The notes: generated by a model not told the origin, from the sequence alone. Positions 45,540 to 54,830 are shown, counted from the stretch's first letter. The stretch is DNA of 64,000 nucleotides from JAWSVE01 sp050633885 (GCA_050633885.1 JBOEHK010000006.1:1-64000); one strand, 5' to 3'. Made by a program: numbers and translations.

Positions 45540-45834
45540 GATTATCCTTTTTTATTGCTACAGCATCACCAAACAAAGTTGAAGATTCTGCATTAAACTG
45601 TGACGGTGGCATTTGCAAATAAAATCCTTGCTCCTCAATACTTAACATCACTTTTTGCGATTCCGCTCTGGCTAATTTTTTTTCTGGTGTCAACTCTAAA
45701 CTCATTATTTTTTTTGGTGTGCCCAGTTTGCTCTTCAAACTTTCAGGAACAGCTTCTAAAGCCTTGCCAAATTTCACATAGATGTACATCCCTTCATCTT
45801 TACTGCTTTTATAAATATCACACAATAATTTCAT
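45529..45834 (-). CDS. ycgL: YcgL family protein
   Basis: This 101-residue protein has the YcgL start MKLLCDIYKSSKDEGMYIYV, the basic/hydrophobic LGTPKKIMSLELTPEKKLARA and the EQGFYLQMPP segment. Its structure class is a small alpha/beta fold of unknown function. It sits between rnd and ycgN on the same strand with a short overlap, so the genes are likely cotranscribed. Confidence 0.9.
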   Translation of the reverse strand: MKLLCDIYKSSKDEGMYIYVKFGKALEAVPESLKSKLGTPKKIMSLELTPEKKLARAESQKVMLSIEEQGFYLQMPPSQFNAESSTLFGDAVAIKKDNLES

Positions 45835-45911
45835 GTTTATGTTCTTTCATCTTTTTAATTAGCTTGCTTGGGTATAAGCGCTATGCCTATTATGATCAGC
45901 CAGGCCTCAAA

Positions 45912-47054
45912 TCAAACAGGTCTGTTGTTAACGAGAGCCAACAATGATTCTCCTACCACCTTTCGGCGCCACCCCAGCATGCGCGGTGGCAATTGATACT
46001 GATCTCCCGACATACCTGAGCGAATAATAAATTCATAATCGGCTTTCTTAGCCAGCACTTCAGCCGCGAGATTTGAATGCTCTGCAATTTCGGTTACTTT
46101 TGCTTTTAATTGTTTCATTAGATTTTTTTGAGAAGACGGTAACGGTGAAGATAGACGTTCAGGCCATTCAGACTGATCACTCTTCATGCTCAACTCGACA
46201 ATCTGTAAAACGGCGTCTCCATGCTCTTTGATTTTACGGAAATGAAAATCTTTGATATTGCGTAAATCAGAAAACTCTGTAGGCTTTTTAAGTGCCAGAT
46301 CAAACAAAACCCTTTCATGCAACACATGATTACGCGGAACATTTTTCTTTCGGGCTTGCTCTTCTCTCCACTCGCTTAACGCTTTCAAAACCGATAAGTC
46401 TTTCCGAGATAATTTCCAGCCAGATTTTATACGACGAAAATATTCGCTCGGATTCACAGGCTCACGAGCAATATCCAATAGCGTTTTACATTCTTCTTGA
46501 AACCAACTAAAGCGTTTTTTGTCTTTCAAATCAACTTCTAGTTTTTGATACACTTCCAACAAATAAAGCACATCATCCATTGCATAAGTGCATTGTTTTT
46601 CAGCCAATGGACGCTGCAACCAATTCGATCGCGTTTCACCTTTTTCAAGTTCAACACCCAACAATTCATTTACCAAAGAGGCATAGCCTAGGGAGCTACC
46701 GTAGTTTAAGAGACCAGCGGCAATTTGTGTATCAACTAACGGATAAGGTAAACATTTCAAAAAATGATTAAACACTTCCAAATCTTCAGAGCATGCATGA
46801 AACACTTTCACAACTGATTGATTTTGAAACAACTCGGTCAGCGGTTTGAAATTATCAATATTTAACGGATCAATAAGATAGCAATGATGTCCATCCGATA
46901 TTTGAAACAACGCGGCAACAGGATAAAACGTATCTGTTCGCATGAACTCTGTATCAACAGCAATCGCTGATGCGGTACTTAAATCAGAACAACAGGCCTG
47001 AAGTAATTGATTTGAATCGATCCAACGACTGTCTTGTGACCTAAGATTTTGCAT
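45912..47054 (-). CDS. rnd: Ribonuclease D
   Basis: This 380-residue 3'-5' exoribonuclease matures tRNA ends. The DEDD nuclease domain begins with VDTEFMRTDTFYP (Asp34, Glu36) and includes KVFHACSEDLEVF and YAMDDVLYLLEVY. An HRDC domain lies near 215-295. The length is normal. It heads the rnd-ycgL-ycgN group. Confidence 0.93.
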   Translation of the reverse strand: MQNLRSQDSRWIDSNQLLQACCSDLSTASAIAVDTEFMRTDTFYPVAALFQISDGHHCYLIDPLNIDNFKPLTELFQNQSVVKVFHACSEDLEVFNHFLKCLPYPLVDTQIAAGLLNYGSSLGYASLVNELLGVELEKGETRSNWLQRPLAEKQCTYAMDDVLYLLEVYQKLEVDLKDKKRFSWFQEECKTLLDIAREPVNPSEYFRRIKSGWKLSRKDLSVLKALSEWREEQARKKNVPRNHVLHERVLFDLALKKPTEFSDLRNIKDFHFRKIKEHGDAVLQIVELSMKSDQSEWPERLSSPLPSSQKNLMKQLKAKVTEIAEHSNLAAEVLAKKADYEFIIRSGMSGDQYQLPPRMLGWRRKVVGESLLALVNNRPV

Positions 47055-47086
47055 TAAAAAACCTAATCGCCTTCACGATGCTCGAC

Positions 47087-47335
47087 TTACTGATCATTTT
47101 CGCTGTTAGGCAACTCATCAAATTCTCTTCTCTTCGATTCAAACCATTGTTGCATCTTTTCAGGATTACCCATTAGTTTCTGCATATCTTGCATGGCCTT
47201 TAGATGTAACGCATCTTGCTTCTGAAACATGTCCATTCCATGCAGCTTACTTTTTTCTGCCATTTCTTCAAAAGTTTCCGCTGAAAATTTCAGATCACAT
47301 GCTCCACCTAGTTGTTTGCAGCTCATTACTTTCAT
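47087..47335 (-). CDS. DUF1059 family protein
   Basis: This 82-residue protein has the DUF1059 start MKVMSCKQLGGACDLKFSAETFEEMAEKSKLHG, with two Cys and His residues that could bind metal. A helical part ending MQQWFESKRREFDELP follows. It lies 32 bases upstream of rnd on the same strand. Function is unknown. Confidence 0.8.
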   Translation of the reverse strand: MKVMSCKQLGGACDLKFSAETFEEMAEKSKLHGMDMFQKQDALHLKAMQDMQKLMGNPEKMQQWFESKRREFDELPNSENDQ

Positions 47336-47388
47336 CGTTATCTCACTTTTTTATGGTTACAAACCTAAGGGATTGCAATTTAAAACTG

Positions 47389-47772
47389 TTAATTGGGTAA
47401 TCGATAAAGTGTACAAATTTTATTTCCAGCAGGATCACGCAGATAGGCAAGATATAATTTCACTGCACCGCCATCGCGAATACCAGGAGGATCTTCGCAA
47501 GTCACACCTCCGTTAGCTAACCCTGCTTCATGCCATGCATTTGCCTCATCTTCACTGTGTGCTGCAAAACCAATCGTACTGCCATTACCATTACACGCTG
47601 GCTCTCCATTAATCGGTTTACTCAGAGAAAAAATTCCTGTTTTAGTTCGATAAAAAACCCGACCTTTATCGTCGATAACTCCGGGTTTAACGCCCAAAGT
47701 ACCCAGGACTTCATCATAAAACTTTTTTGACTCTTGAATATCGTTTGCACCAAGCATGATATGACTAAACAT
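47389..47772 (-). CDS. VOC (glyoxalase-fold) family protein
   Basis: This 127-residue protein has the vicinal oxygen chelate fold: FSHIMLGANDIQESKKFYDEVLG at the N terminus, FYRTKTGIFSL, STIGFAAHSEDEANAWHEAGLANGG, and YLAYLRDPAGNKICTL at the end. The possible metal ligands are His4 and late acidic residues. Such proteins bind metals and act on aldehydes, aromatic diols or antibiotics. The specific reaction cannot be told from sequence. Confidence 0.88.
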   Translation of the reverse strand: MFSHIMLGANDIQESKKFYDEVLGTLGVKPGVIDDKGRVFYRTKTGIFSLSKPINGEPACNGNGSTIGFAAHSEDEANAWHEAGLANGGVTCEDPPGIRDGGAVKLYLAYLRDPAGNKICTLYRLPN

Positions 47773-47808
47773 GTTTATACCTCTTTATTAAAATAATTAA
47801 TTGAACCA

Positions 47809-48402
47809 CTAAACTTGCAAGCGACTCATAAATGCATGAACTAATGTATTCCCGTCTAAATATTCCAACTCGCCACCCATAGGGACGCCATGAGCGATAC
47901 GGCTTACTTTTACACCACAGAGTTTTGCCTCTGACGCAATAAAATGCGCAGTCGCTTCACCTTCAACGGTTGTATTTGTGGCTAGAATCAATTCAGAAAC
48001 TTCTTCTTCTTTTAATCGATTGATTAATTGGTCGATGCCTATTTCTGTTGGCCCAATACCATCAATCGGGGAAAGATGTCCCAGCAGGACAAAATATTTT
48101 CCAGAAAAATTACCCGCTTGTTCTATGGCGTACACATCAGCAGGCGTTTCGACCACACACAAAATACTGCCATCACGTTTATGATTCGCACACAATGTAC
48201 AAACGGTCTGCTCCGTCAATGTTCGACATGATTGGCAGCGGCCCACACCATCGACAGCACGCTGTATGCTATTAGCCAACTGAGCTGCACCATGCCTATC
48301 ACGCTCCAACAATTGAAGCGCCATACGCTGGGCCGATTTTGGGCCAACACCCGGCAAACAGCGAAGTGATTTTATTAAGTCGTCAATTAACGGGCTAAAC
48401 AT
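47809..48402 (-). CDS. recR: Recombination protein RecR
   Basis: This 197-residue protein has an N-terminal helix-hairpin-helix (LRCLPGVGPKSAQRMALQLL), a four-Cys zinc site (C56, C59, C68, C71), a Toprim domain (ILCVVETPADVYAIEQAG) and the C-terminal AHGVPMGGELEYLD motif. RecR acts with RecF/RecO to load RecA at gaps. The order dnaX-ybaB-recR is the usual bacterial operon. Confidence 0.95.
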   Translation of the reverse strand: MFSPLIDDLIKSLRCLPGVGPKSAQRMALQLLERDRHGAAQLANSIQRAVDGVGRCQSCRTLTEQTVCTLCANHKRDGSILCVVETPADVYAIEQAGNFSGKYFVLLGHLSPIDGIGPTEIGIDQLINRLKEEEVSELILATNTTVEGEATAHFIASEAKLCGVKVSRIAHGVPMGGELEYLDGNTLVHAFMSRLQV

Positions 48403-48447
48403 AGTCGCTTAATTCTCTATCAATATTTTTTCTAACAAACTAAAAAA

Positions 48448-48768
48448 TTAAAAAGGCATTTTAAATCCGGGAGGCATCGTTAATCCTTCCGTTAATCCAC
48501 CCATTTTATCTTTATTCGCAGCTTCCACTTTTCTTACTGCATCATTGACGGCGGCCGCTAACAAATCTTCTACCATTTCCTTATCCTCAGACATGATTGA
48601 AGGATCGATTGTAACTTGCTTAACATCATGCCGACCCGTCATAGTCACTTTGACTAAACCTGCTCCAGATTCTCCTTGCACTTCCATATTGGCAATTTCT
48701 TCTTGCATTTTTTGCATGTTTTCTTGCATGGCTTGCGCTTGCTTCATCATATCGCCAAGACCTTTCAT
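48448..48768 (-). CDS. ybaB: YbaB/EbfC nucleoid-associated protein
   Basis: This 106-residue DNA-binding protein starts MKGLGDMMKQAQAMQENMQKMQEEIANMEVQGE, the family helical start. Conserved core MTGRHDVKQVTIDPSIMSEDKEMVEDLLAAAVNDAVRK follows. It forms dimers that bind DNA and shape the nucleoid. It sits between dnaX and recR on the same strand. Confidence 0.93.
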   Translation of the reverse strand: MKGLGDMMKQAQAMQENMQKMQEEIANMEVQGESGAGLVKVTMTGRHDVKQVTIDPSIMSEDKEMVEDLLAAAVNDAVRKVEAANKDKMGGLTEGLTMPPGFKMPF

Positions 48769-48819
48769 GCTATTACCTCACTTTACTCTTTGAAATTTAA
48801 GTTTAATTTTTCCTTTTTC

Positions 48820-50898
48820 TCACGACTCAGGATCGATGGGCTTAATCGATTCTATTTTTAATGTTGCTCCAAACATTTGAATAATATCTTTCACTAAGGG
48901 ATCGTTTTGCAAAGACTCTAATGCCTCAGCTTGCCGAGCTTCTTTCAAACGAAATGCTGTCATGGCGGGGGTTTCTTGTGTCACTTCACCTAACTGAATA
49001 TTGACTGACACGGATCGTTGAAAATAATCAGTCAATATATCGGCAAGACGTTTCTGATGGCCCTCATCGTAAAGCGTACTATTTCGCTCATCCAAAACAA
49101 ACTGAAAACCCTCATTATCTCTAGCGATTAACTGGCAGTTCATGACGGTATTTTGTATAACGCCACCTATCGCCAACTGAGCTACAACATCAACCCAGTC
49201 TTCCGGTTGCACACTGTCAAATACATATTGCTTAATGTATTGCTTAGTTGGCTTTATAACGGCTATTTTTGCAGAATCTATTGATAGCTTTGTAGATGAC
49301 TGATTCTCAGATGTTAATTGTTTTTCAGAAGCCAATCGTTTTTCAATAGACGGCTGAACGTCAGAAGATAGTTGATTCTGATGAGTTAATCGATCTTCTG
49401 AAAGCGGCTGTACCGTTGGCGCCTGATTATCGCCATCGCCCCTTTTATCATTTTCATTCAATCTTTCATGGGGCTTAACTTTCTGATGCTTAACTTCGTG
49501 ATGCCTAACATTATTATCTAAAAGATGATGATGAGTATTATTATCAATTTTTTCTATTGTTTTATCTTTTAAAATTTCGTCATCAATACATTCTTTTTCA
49601 ATTTCTTTTTTTGATTGATCAACAGGATCGAGATCTGTAAAAATTTGATCGCTCACCGTATCAGACACCGGTTTAGTCGGGTTTTCTGTTGCCGCAACGG
49701 CGGCGACTTCAGACTTTTTTACGCTGGCATCTTCCCCACTATTGTCTGTTTCTGATGGAGATATCGCAGAAGGTGTATTAACGTTTAACGCTTTTTCTGG
49801 TATTTCAACCAAACCCTGAGGTTTAAAGGCGATCATGCGTAGCAAGATCATTTCAAAACCGCCACGTAAATCTGGTGACAAATTTAAATCTCTACGCCCA
49901 AGAATTGCCGTTTGATAAAAAAGTTGAACATCTTCGGCTGGTAATAGTTGAGCCATTTGCAATATTTCATCTCTATCACCAAACGTGTTGTCTACTGCTT
50001 CTGGTAAGACTTGTGCAATAGCAATACGGTGTAAAATATTAATCAAGCTCGCGAGCGCATCATTATAATCAGGTGACTGTTCAGCTAAGGCTTCAACACA
50101 ATCTAATAGTTTTTTTGCATCACAAACCGTTAGCGCATGAACCATTTCATACACTTGTTTTTGATCGATGGTGCCAAGCATAGAGCTAACATCATCTTCA
50201 GTGACCTTACCGTTACCGAAAGCAATCGCTTGATCCGTAAGGCTCAATGCATCGCGCATACTGCCATCGGCTGACCGGCCCAAGAGCCAGAGTGCAGAAT
50301 GTTCAAAAGGAATCATTTCTCTTTCGAGAATATGATCGAGGTGATCAACAATTCTTTCCGACGTCATGTTTTTTAAATTAAATTGCAAACACCGAGAAAG
50401 TATCGTGACGGGTAATTTTTGAGGGTCAGTCGTGGCTAGTAAAAACTTCACATGAGGTGGTGGCTCTTCTAAGGTTTTTAATAGCGCATTAAAACTGTGG
50501 CCGGAGAGCATGTGTACTTCATCGATTAAGTACACTTTGTAACGACCTTTTGTTGGGGCGTACTGGACGTTATCCAAAAGCTCTCGGGTATCTTCCACTT
50601 TGGTTCGAGAAGCCGCATCAACTTCGATCAAATCAACAAACCGGCCTTCATTAATTTCACAGCAGCTAGCGCATTTGTCGCAAGGCTCTGAACTAACGCC
50701 CGTTTCGCAGTTGAGACACTTAGCGAGAATTCGAGCAATTGTCGTCTTCCCCACCCCGCGAGTTCCGGTAAAGAGATAAGCATGATGGAGACGATTATGG
50801 TCTAGCGCGTTTATTAACGCCTTAAGGACATGCTCCTGTCCAACCATTTCGCGAAAGATGCGTGGTCGCCATTTTCTCGCCAGTACCTGATAACTCAT
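48820..50898 (-). CDS. dnaX: DNA polymerase III tau/gamma subunit
   Basis: This 692-residue tau form is the clamp-loader ATPase, with Walker A GTRGVGKT (45-52), a zinc site (C64, C73, C76, C79) and DEVH Walker B. A low-complexity linker and a C-terminal polymerase-binding domain follow. ATG 50898 gives the normal MSYQVLARKWRP start. Codons 393-395 (GTA AAA AAG) form an A-AAA-AAG slippery site. A slip back by one gives GTC then TGA, so a short gamma form of about 396 residues is expected, as in E. coli. Confidence 0.93.
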   Translation of the reverse strand: MSYQVLARKWRPRIFREMVGQEHVLKALINALDHNRLHHAYLFTGTRGVGKTTIARILAKCLNCETGVSSEPCDKCASCCEINEGRFVDLIEVDAASRTKVEDTRELLDNVQYAPTKGRYKVYLIDEVHMLSGHSFNALLKTLEEPPPHVKFLLATTDPQKLPVTILSRCLQFNLKNMTSERIVDHLDHILEREMIPFEHSALWLLGRSADGSMRDALSLTDQAIAFGNGKVTEDDVSSMLGTIDQKQVYEMVHALTVCDAKKLLDCVEALAEQSPDYNDALASLINILHRIAIAQVLPEAVDNTFGDRDEILQMAQLLPAEDVQLFYQTAILGRRDLNLSPDLRGGFEMILLRMIAFKPQGLVEIPEKALNVNTPSAISPSETDNSGEDASVKKSEVAAVAATENPTKPVSDTVSDQIFTDLDPVDQSKKEIEKECIDDEILKDKTIEKIDNNTHHHLLDNNVRHHEVKHQKVKPHERLNENDKRGDGDNQAPTVQPLSEDRLTHQNQLSSDVQPSIEKRLASEKQLTSENQSSTKLSIDSAKIAVIKPTKQYIKQYVFDSVQPEDWVDVVAQLAIGGVIQNTVMNCQLIARDNEGFQFVLDERNSTLYDEGHQKRLADILTDYFQRSVSVNIQLGEVTQETPAMTAFRLKEARQAEALESLQNDPLVKDIIQMFGATLKIESIKPIDPES
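49688..49735 (-). promoter_or_regulatory. Programmed -1 frameshift cassette in dnaX
   Basis: The slippery heptamer is A AAA AAG at 49720-49714, in frame. GGGGAAG lies about 12 bases upstream and can act as the stimulatory Shine-Dalgarno-like element. A stem GCCGC/GCGGC with a 4-base loop (49704-49691) begins about 9 bases downstream. The next codon after slippage is followed by TGA, the E. coli layout. Confidence 0.8.
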
Positions 50899-51120
50899 TT
50901 CGTTAACGTGCCTTAATTTAATCGCTAAGTATGCCACTCAAAAAGTGAAAAGCGATTATAGCCTAGAGCAGGTAGGGATATCTAAAGAATTAGTCTTTCT
51001 GTTGGCTACTGTTGGCTACTGACTGTTAGCTACTGCTTTCTATTGGCTCCTGATAGAAATGAGTTCAAGCGTACCCATCATCATGAAAAGAGGTGTAGAG
51101 CGAAGGGAAGATAGATAAGG

Positions 51121-51234
51121 TGGCGACTCAAACCAGCCACACCCCGGCACACGATGTCACTACTACCGTTGCTCCCTTCCGGGCCTGGCGGAGTTCGCAG
51201 TTAATCATTGCGAGGGGACCAATAAGAGTCACCA
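51121..51234 (-). ncRNA. ffs: Small signal recognition particle RNA (4.5S RNA)
   Basis: The minus strand has the conserved apical part with GGCCCGGAAGGGAGCAACGG, where GGAA is the tetraloop and the A-rich internal loop binds Ffh. The GUGUGCCGGGGUGUGGCUGG 3' segment is also conserved. The ends GGTGACTC and GAGTCGCC pair to close the hairpin. The RNA targets membrane proteins cotranslationally. It sits upstream of dnaX on the same strand. Ends are accurate to a few bases. Confidence 0.92.
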
Positions 51235-51540
51235 TTACGACTCATTAAGCGATCAAACTGTTGCTGTTATTTCACAACTATTCACACTTAAAGAAGGGCG
51301 CGAATTATCAAGGCTTTGAAGATCTATTGCAAGCCTAGAACAGACGAGATAGGGTATGAATCCTCTATTCCCCACAATGATCAGCACTGCTCTACCCCAT
51401 CTTCCGCTTGTCTTCCGCCTCATCTGGCAGAGATCACCATAATTGTGTCGGCTTTCTAGCAAACGTGCGTTACCATATATGGCTACTTCTACAACTGTAG
51501 TCACTGTACCGCTCCCTATTAATTAGCCACACGTAAACAC
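51235..51540. other. Intergenic region between ffs and the PTPS gene
   Basis: These 306 bases contain the ffs promoter listed separately and presumably that of the divergent PTPS gene. No convincing gene is seen. A GC-richer open frame on the minus strand lacks a start site and family likeness. Confidence 0.5.
51304..51332 (-). promoter_or_regulatory. Sigma-70 promoter of ffs
   Basis: On the minus strand TTGCAA (51332-51327), a 17-base spacer and GATAAT (51309-51304) make a good sigma-70 promoter. A GC-rich discriminator (CGCGCCC) follows, as in stable-RNA promoters. Transcription would start near 51297, leaving a leader of about 60 bases to be removed. Confidence 0.55.
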
Positions 51541-52419
51541 ATGAAATTATTTGTCGACAATTTAACCAATTCAGACTTCAGTTATCTTCACCACACACGT
51601 GGCTTATTGGGTGAAACATGGCTATCTCATATCCAATTAGAAGGTGATCTTGATGATCAAGGTATGATTTGTGATTTTGGTATTGTGAAATCCACTGTTA
51701 GGGACTTACTGGATGACTTAATTGACCACCGGTTACTCATTCCTGGGCGAGCGAAAAATGGCAGCTTAGACGAAGTGCTCGATGATTTAGATTACACCAA
51801 ACGACACCGAACCACTTGGACACTCGATACGGGTGAAAGCATCTTTCATGAATCGCCGTTACAAGCCGTCACCGTCATCGATACAGAGGAGATTACTGCA
51901 GAATCAGTTTCTCACTGGTGTGAAAAAAAATTAAAAGCGCTATTGCCAGACACGATTCAATCCATAAAAGTCAGCTTCACGACTGAAAAAATTGAAGGCG
52001 CTTTTTACCACTATAGCCACGGCCTGAAGAAGCACAACGGAAAGTGTCAGCGGATTGCTCATGGCCATCGCTCAAAAATTGAAATACAAAGAAATCAAAA
52101 ACGAGACTCACAACTCGAAGATCATTGGTCCGACAAATTAAGAGACGCTTACGTCGGCACAAAATCAGATTTAGTGGACCCTTCTTTAGGTAAAGCCTCA
52201 GATAAATCCGGAGAGAATTATCACTTCCTCTACGAATCACCTGAAGGGAAGTTTGAACTTTCTTTACCGAAATCCCACTGCTATGTAATTGATCAAGATA
52301 CTACCGTTGAAAACATCACTCATCACATCGCCTTAAAGACAAAGCAAGAAGCTTTGGCAGATAACATCTCTGTAAAGGGGTTTGAGGGTATCTCGAAAGG
52401 AGCGATTGTGTCTTTGTAG
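51541..52419 (+). CDS. 6-carboxytetrahydropterin synthase/PTPS family protein (QueD-like)
   Basis: This 292-residue protein is an enlarged PTPS/QueD-fold protein with MKLFVDNLTNSDFSYLHHTRGLLGETW and EGDLDDQGMICDFGIVK at the N terminus. The motif CQRIAHGH near residue 170 carries the Cys and zinc-binding His. The spacing Cys-x4-HGH is one longer than in E. coli QueD, which is a family variant. QueD makes 6-carboxytetrahydropterin, the second step to queuosine. queF, for a later step, is 2.5 kb away. The assignment to QueD rather than a related pterin enzyme is probable only. Confidence 0.75.
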   Translation: MKLFVDNLTNSDFSYLHHTRGLLGETWLSHIQLEGDLDDQGMICDFGIVKSTVRDLLDDLIDHRLLIPGRAKNGSLDEVLDDLDYTKRHRTTWTLDTGESIFHESPLQAVTVIDTEEITAESVSHWCEKKLKALLPDTIQSIKVSFTTEKIEGAFYHYSHGLKKHNGKCQRIAHGHRSKIEIQRNQKRDSQLEDHWSDKLRDAYVGTKSDLVDPSLGKASDKSGENYHFLYESPEGKFELSLPKSHCYVIDQDTTVENITHHIALKTKQEALADNISVKGFEGISKGAIVSL

Positions 52420-52681
52420 CAGAGAACCAGCACTTAGAATTCACTTCACGATCAATTCCTAACCTATTGTTTTTAATAAAATATTAATCATAACATTTAA
52501 TCAAAATCGCTTTATCTTGACCACACATCTAGAATTAACATTGTATAATTGAACTAACCTGCTGATTTAGCATAAATATTACTGAGCGCAGTTAAAGCTG
52601 GATGCTTAAGCTAGAAGTTAGATACGTTGGTACAAACTAGGGGAGTCGTTCGAGACTTATCGAATAAACAAGGCATTGTTA

Positions 52682-52695
52682 GTGAGGGAGGGATT
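52682..52695 (-). repeat. 14-base copy of the tRNA-Ser 3' end
   Basis: AATCCCTCCCTCAC on the minus strand is identical to bases within the 3' end of tRNA-Ser at 52853-52866, which lies 171 bases away in the same orientation. Such copies arise when elements integrate into tRNA genes. The small length means chance is possible. Confidence 0.35.
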
Positions 52696-52804
52696 AACTG
52701 AAAAATCTTGTGGGTATTTCAGTCTTCGAGCTCTCTGCGCTCGGTTTAAAATACAGGGCATTTTGTCGAACCGGTGAGGGTTCTCACCCTCCCACACTCA
52801 CCCA

Positions 52805-52828
52805 TAAAAAAACCAGCCGAAGCTGGGT
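52805..52828 (-). terminator. Terminator of tRNA-Ser
   Basis: On the minus strand ACCCAGC-TTCG-GCTGGT is followed by TTTTTTATG. The hairpin begins about 20 bases past the tRNA 3' end. Confidence 0.8.
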
Positions 52829-52847
52829 CTTTGTCGATAATGGGAAA

Positions 52848-52935
52848 TGGCGGTGAGGGAGGGATTCGAACCCTCGAGGGCGTGAGCCCTACACACTTTC
52901 CAGGCGTGCTCCTTCGGCCACTCGGACACCTCACC
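52848..52935 (-). tRNA. tRNA-Ser (anticodon GGA)
   Basis: The 88-base tRNA has acceptor GGTGAGG/CCTCACC, anticodon loop CTGGAAA, the long variable arm typical of serine tRNAs (GTAGGGCTCACGCCCTC region), T-loop GGTTCGAATCC and encoded CCA. It is very close to E. coli tRNA-Ser(GGA). Confidence 0.95.
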
Positions 52936-53408
52936 AGTACTCAAAAACTATCCCAGGAAAATTAACCAGCGCTTTTTGAGGGCCGCAACTCTACACAACT
53001 GCTACTGATAACGCAATCTGAAGTCATATCTGCGAGAGATGTAAAATCAAAGATAAAACGATAAAGATGTGAGCCAAACCATATCTTAATTACCCCACAA
53101 CACTTACCCAACTTAGAACGGATAGCTATGCTTTCAATCTTTAAGCGGTGTCACTCTATCTAAAACAAATATTCATCACATACTGATTTGGCCTTGTAAA
53201 AACACAATTCACCCAATGCGCTTGGTTGATATTTACCGTTGGCGCGAGATCGTAGACCTACTGTCTATACAGGGGATAGGCACAATATTTTTAAGTAGAT
53301 ACAATGCGTTACGTCACAAAAATAATGAGAAATCGAACAGGTATTAAACAATCAACACCATTTAATCCAGTTCGATAGCCGAACCACACGACGACCCGAT
53401 GACCACCT
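52936..53408. other. Intergenic region between tRNA-Ser and the cyclase gene
   Basis: These 473 bases hold the tRNA-Ser promoter (minus) and the cyclase promoter (plus). I see no coding region, RNA structure or repeat. Just upstream of the cyclase, a tiny frame ATGACCACCTATGTCTGA overlaps its start codon. Confidence 0.45.
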
Positions 53409-54830
53409 ATGTCTGACGCAAGCACCAGAAGTATTACTCGGCCGCCACAAAAGGACCCTAGCGGCAAAAGTAAAGTCCCCAAAGTACCGCTCTACCAGTA
53501 TTATTTCAGAGCGCTTATTTGTTTTGCAGCCAGCGGAACATTGGCTGCCGATATGTCTTGGCCAAATGTAGACCTTGTAAAATCTTTCATCATTGTCCTG
53601 CTTCTCAGTTATACCTACATCACTTATTTTATTATTAAGCGGGTTAGCCCAAGTAAAGCGTTACTTGTGGCTGACAAATTAAGTTATGGCGATGCTGCTC
53701 TACTCGGTGTTGTTTTAAATTTAATCGACTTTAGTTTAATGCCATCAATTCTCTTCATAACGATGGTTCAATTTAACGCCTTACTTCAAGGCGGTGTCAG
53801 AAAATGGGCTGGCGATAACCTTGCCCTTTTAGCTGGGATCATCGTTAGCTTTTTAATTCACAGCCCTAATCTTGTCTTCAGTGGAAACCTAGAAATCAGT
53901 GCTGCCAGTTTAATCGGCATCATCACGTATTTTTGTGCTTATGCACTCTATACCTATACGCGCATGCACAATTTGAAGATGCGTAACGAACAATTACAGA
54001 ACGAACAACACCTTCATAAATTACGGGCTTATAAGTTGTCACGTTATTTACCCCCACCGGTATGGGAGGCGATTAATCAAGGACGTGACCGCGCACTTGC
54101 AACAGAACGTAAGCGCATGACGATTTTCTTTTCTGACATTAAAGGCTTTAGTCAAATGTCAGAAGAGTTAGAAGCAGAAACACTTACAGAACTGTTAAAT
54201 AGTTTTCTCACAGAAATGACCAAAATTGCGGCTCAATACGGAGGAACAATTAATAAGTTTATGGGTGATGGTGTAATGATTGTTTTTGGCGACAATCAAA
54301 AAACAAAAGGGATTAAAAACGATGCCATTATGTGCGTTTCTATGGCCATCGCAATGAAAAAACGCATGAAGGTGTTACAGCAAGAATGGTTTAAAAAAGG
54401 CATCAAAAAGCCATTACAAATCCGCATGGGTATTAACACCGGTTATTGTACAGTAGGTACTTTTGGTACAGCCGATCATTTAGATTACACCGTTCTCGGA
54501 ACCCATGTAAATTTAGCAAGCAGACTAGAAACTGCCGCCGAGCCCGAAGAAATTTTGATTTCATATGAAACATGGTCGCTTGTTAAAGACGTGATCATGT
54601 GTCGTGACAAGGGTGATATTTTGGTGAAAGGGTTCAGCCAGCCGATTCAAGTGTACCAAGTAGTTAATCTAAGAAAAGAACTTGGAAAGAACCAAAGTTA
54701 TTTTGAAGCGAGCCTAGATGGCTTTTCGATGCATCTGGATATGGAAAAAGTCAGAAACTACGATAAAGAAAAAGTCATTACATCTTTGATTGAAGCCGCG
54801 AAGAAACTAAAAGACAAAGTGATTATGTGA
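53409..54830 (+). CDS. Class III adenylate/guanylate cyclase with membrane sensor domain
   Basis: This 473-residue protein has an N-terminal membrane part with about six helices (30-185), resembling the MASE2 sensor region. A short coiled linker follows, then a class III cyclase domain (about 233-400). The metal ligands are Asp243 (FSDIKGF) and Asp287 (MGDGVM). Lys in TINKFMGD fits adenine recognition, and NLASRLE supplies the transition-state Asn and Arg. It probably makes cAMP at the membrane, like P. aeruginosa CyaB. No Shine-Dalgarno is obvious. Confidence 0.88.
   Translation: MSDASTRSITRPPQKDPSGKSKVPKVPLYQYYFRALICFAASGTLAADMSWPNVDLVKSFIIVLLLSYTYITYFIIKRVSPSKALLVADKLSYGDAALLGVVLNLIDFSLMPSILFITMVQFNALLQGGVRKWAGDNLALLAGIIVSFLIHSPNLVFSGNLEISAASLIGIITYFCAYALYTYTRMHNLKMRNEQLQNEQHLHKLRAYKLSRYLPPPVWEAINQGRDRALATERKRMTIFFSDIKGFSQMSEELEAETLTELLNSFLTEMTKIAAQYGGTINKFMGDGVMIVFGDNQKTKGIKNDAIMCVSMAIAMKKRMKVLQQEWFKKGIKKPLQIRMGINTGYCTVGTFGTADHLDYTVLGTHVNLASRLETAAEPEEILISYETWSLVKDVIMCRDKGDILVKGFSQPIQVYQVVNLRKELGKNQSYFEASLDGFSMHLDMEKVRNYDKEKVITSLIEAAKKLKDKVIM

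Larger units (their letters stand above)
52420..52847. other. Intergenic region between PTPS gene and tRNA-Ser
   Basis: This 428-base stretch is AT-rich and has no convincing gene. It contains a 14-base copy of the tRNA-Ser 3' end at 52682-52695, described as a finding, and the tRNA terminator at 52805-52828. An inverted repeat GTGAGGG-TTCT-CACCCTC near 52775 is also visible. Confidence 0.5.

Noticed and set aside
51253..51504. Minus-strand 83-codon frame between ffs and the PTPS gene
   Set aside because: It overlaps the ffs promoter, lacks a ribosome site and has no family-like features.
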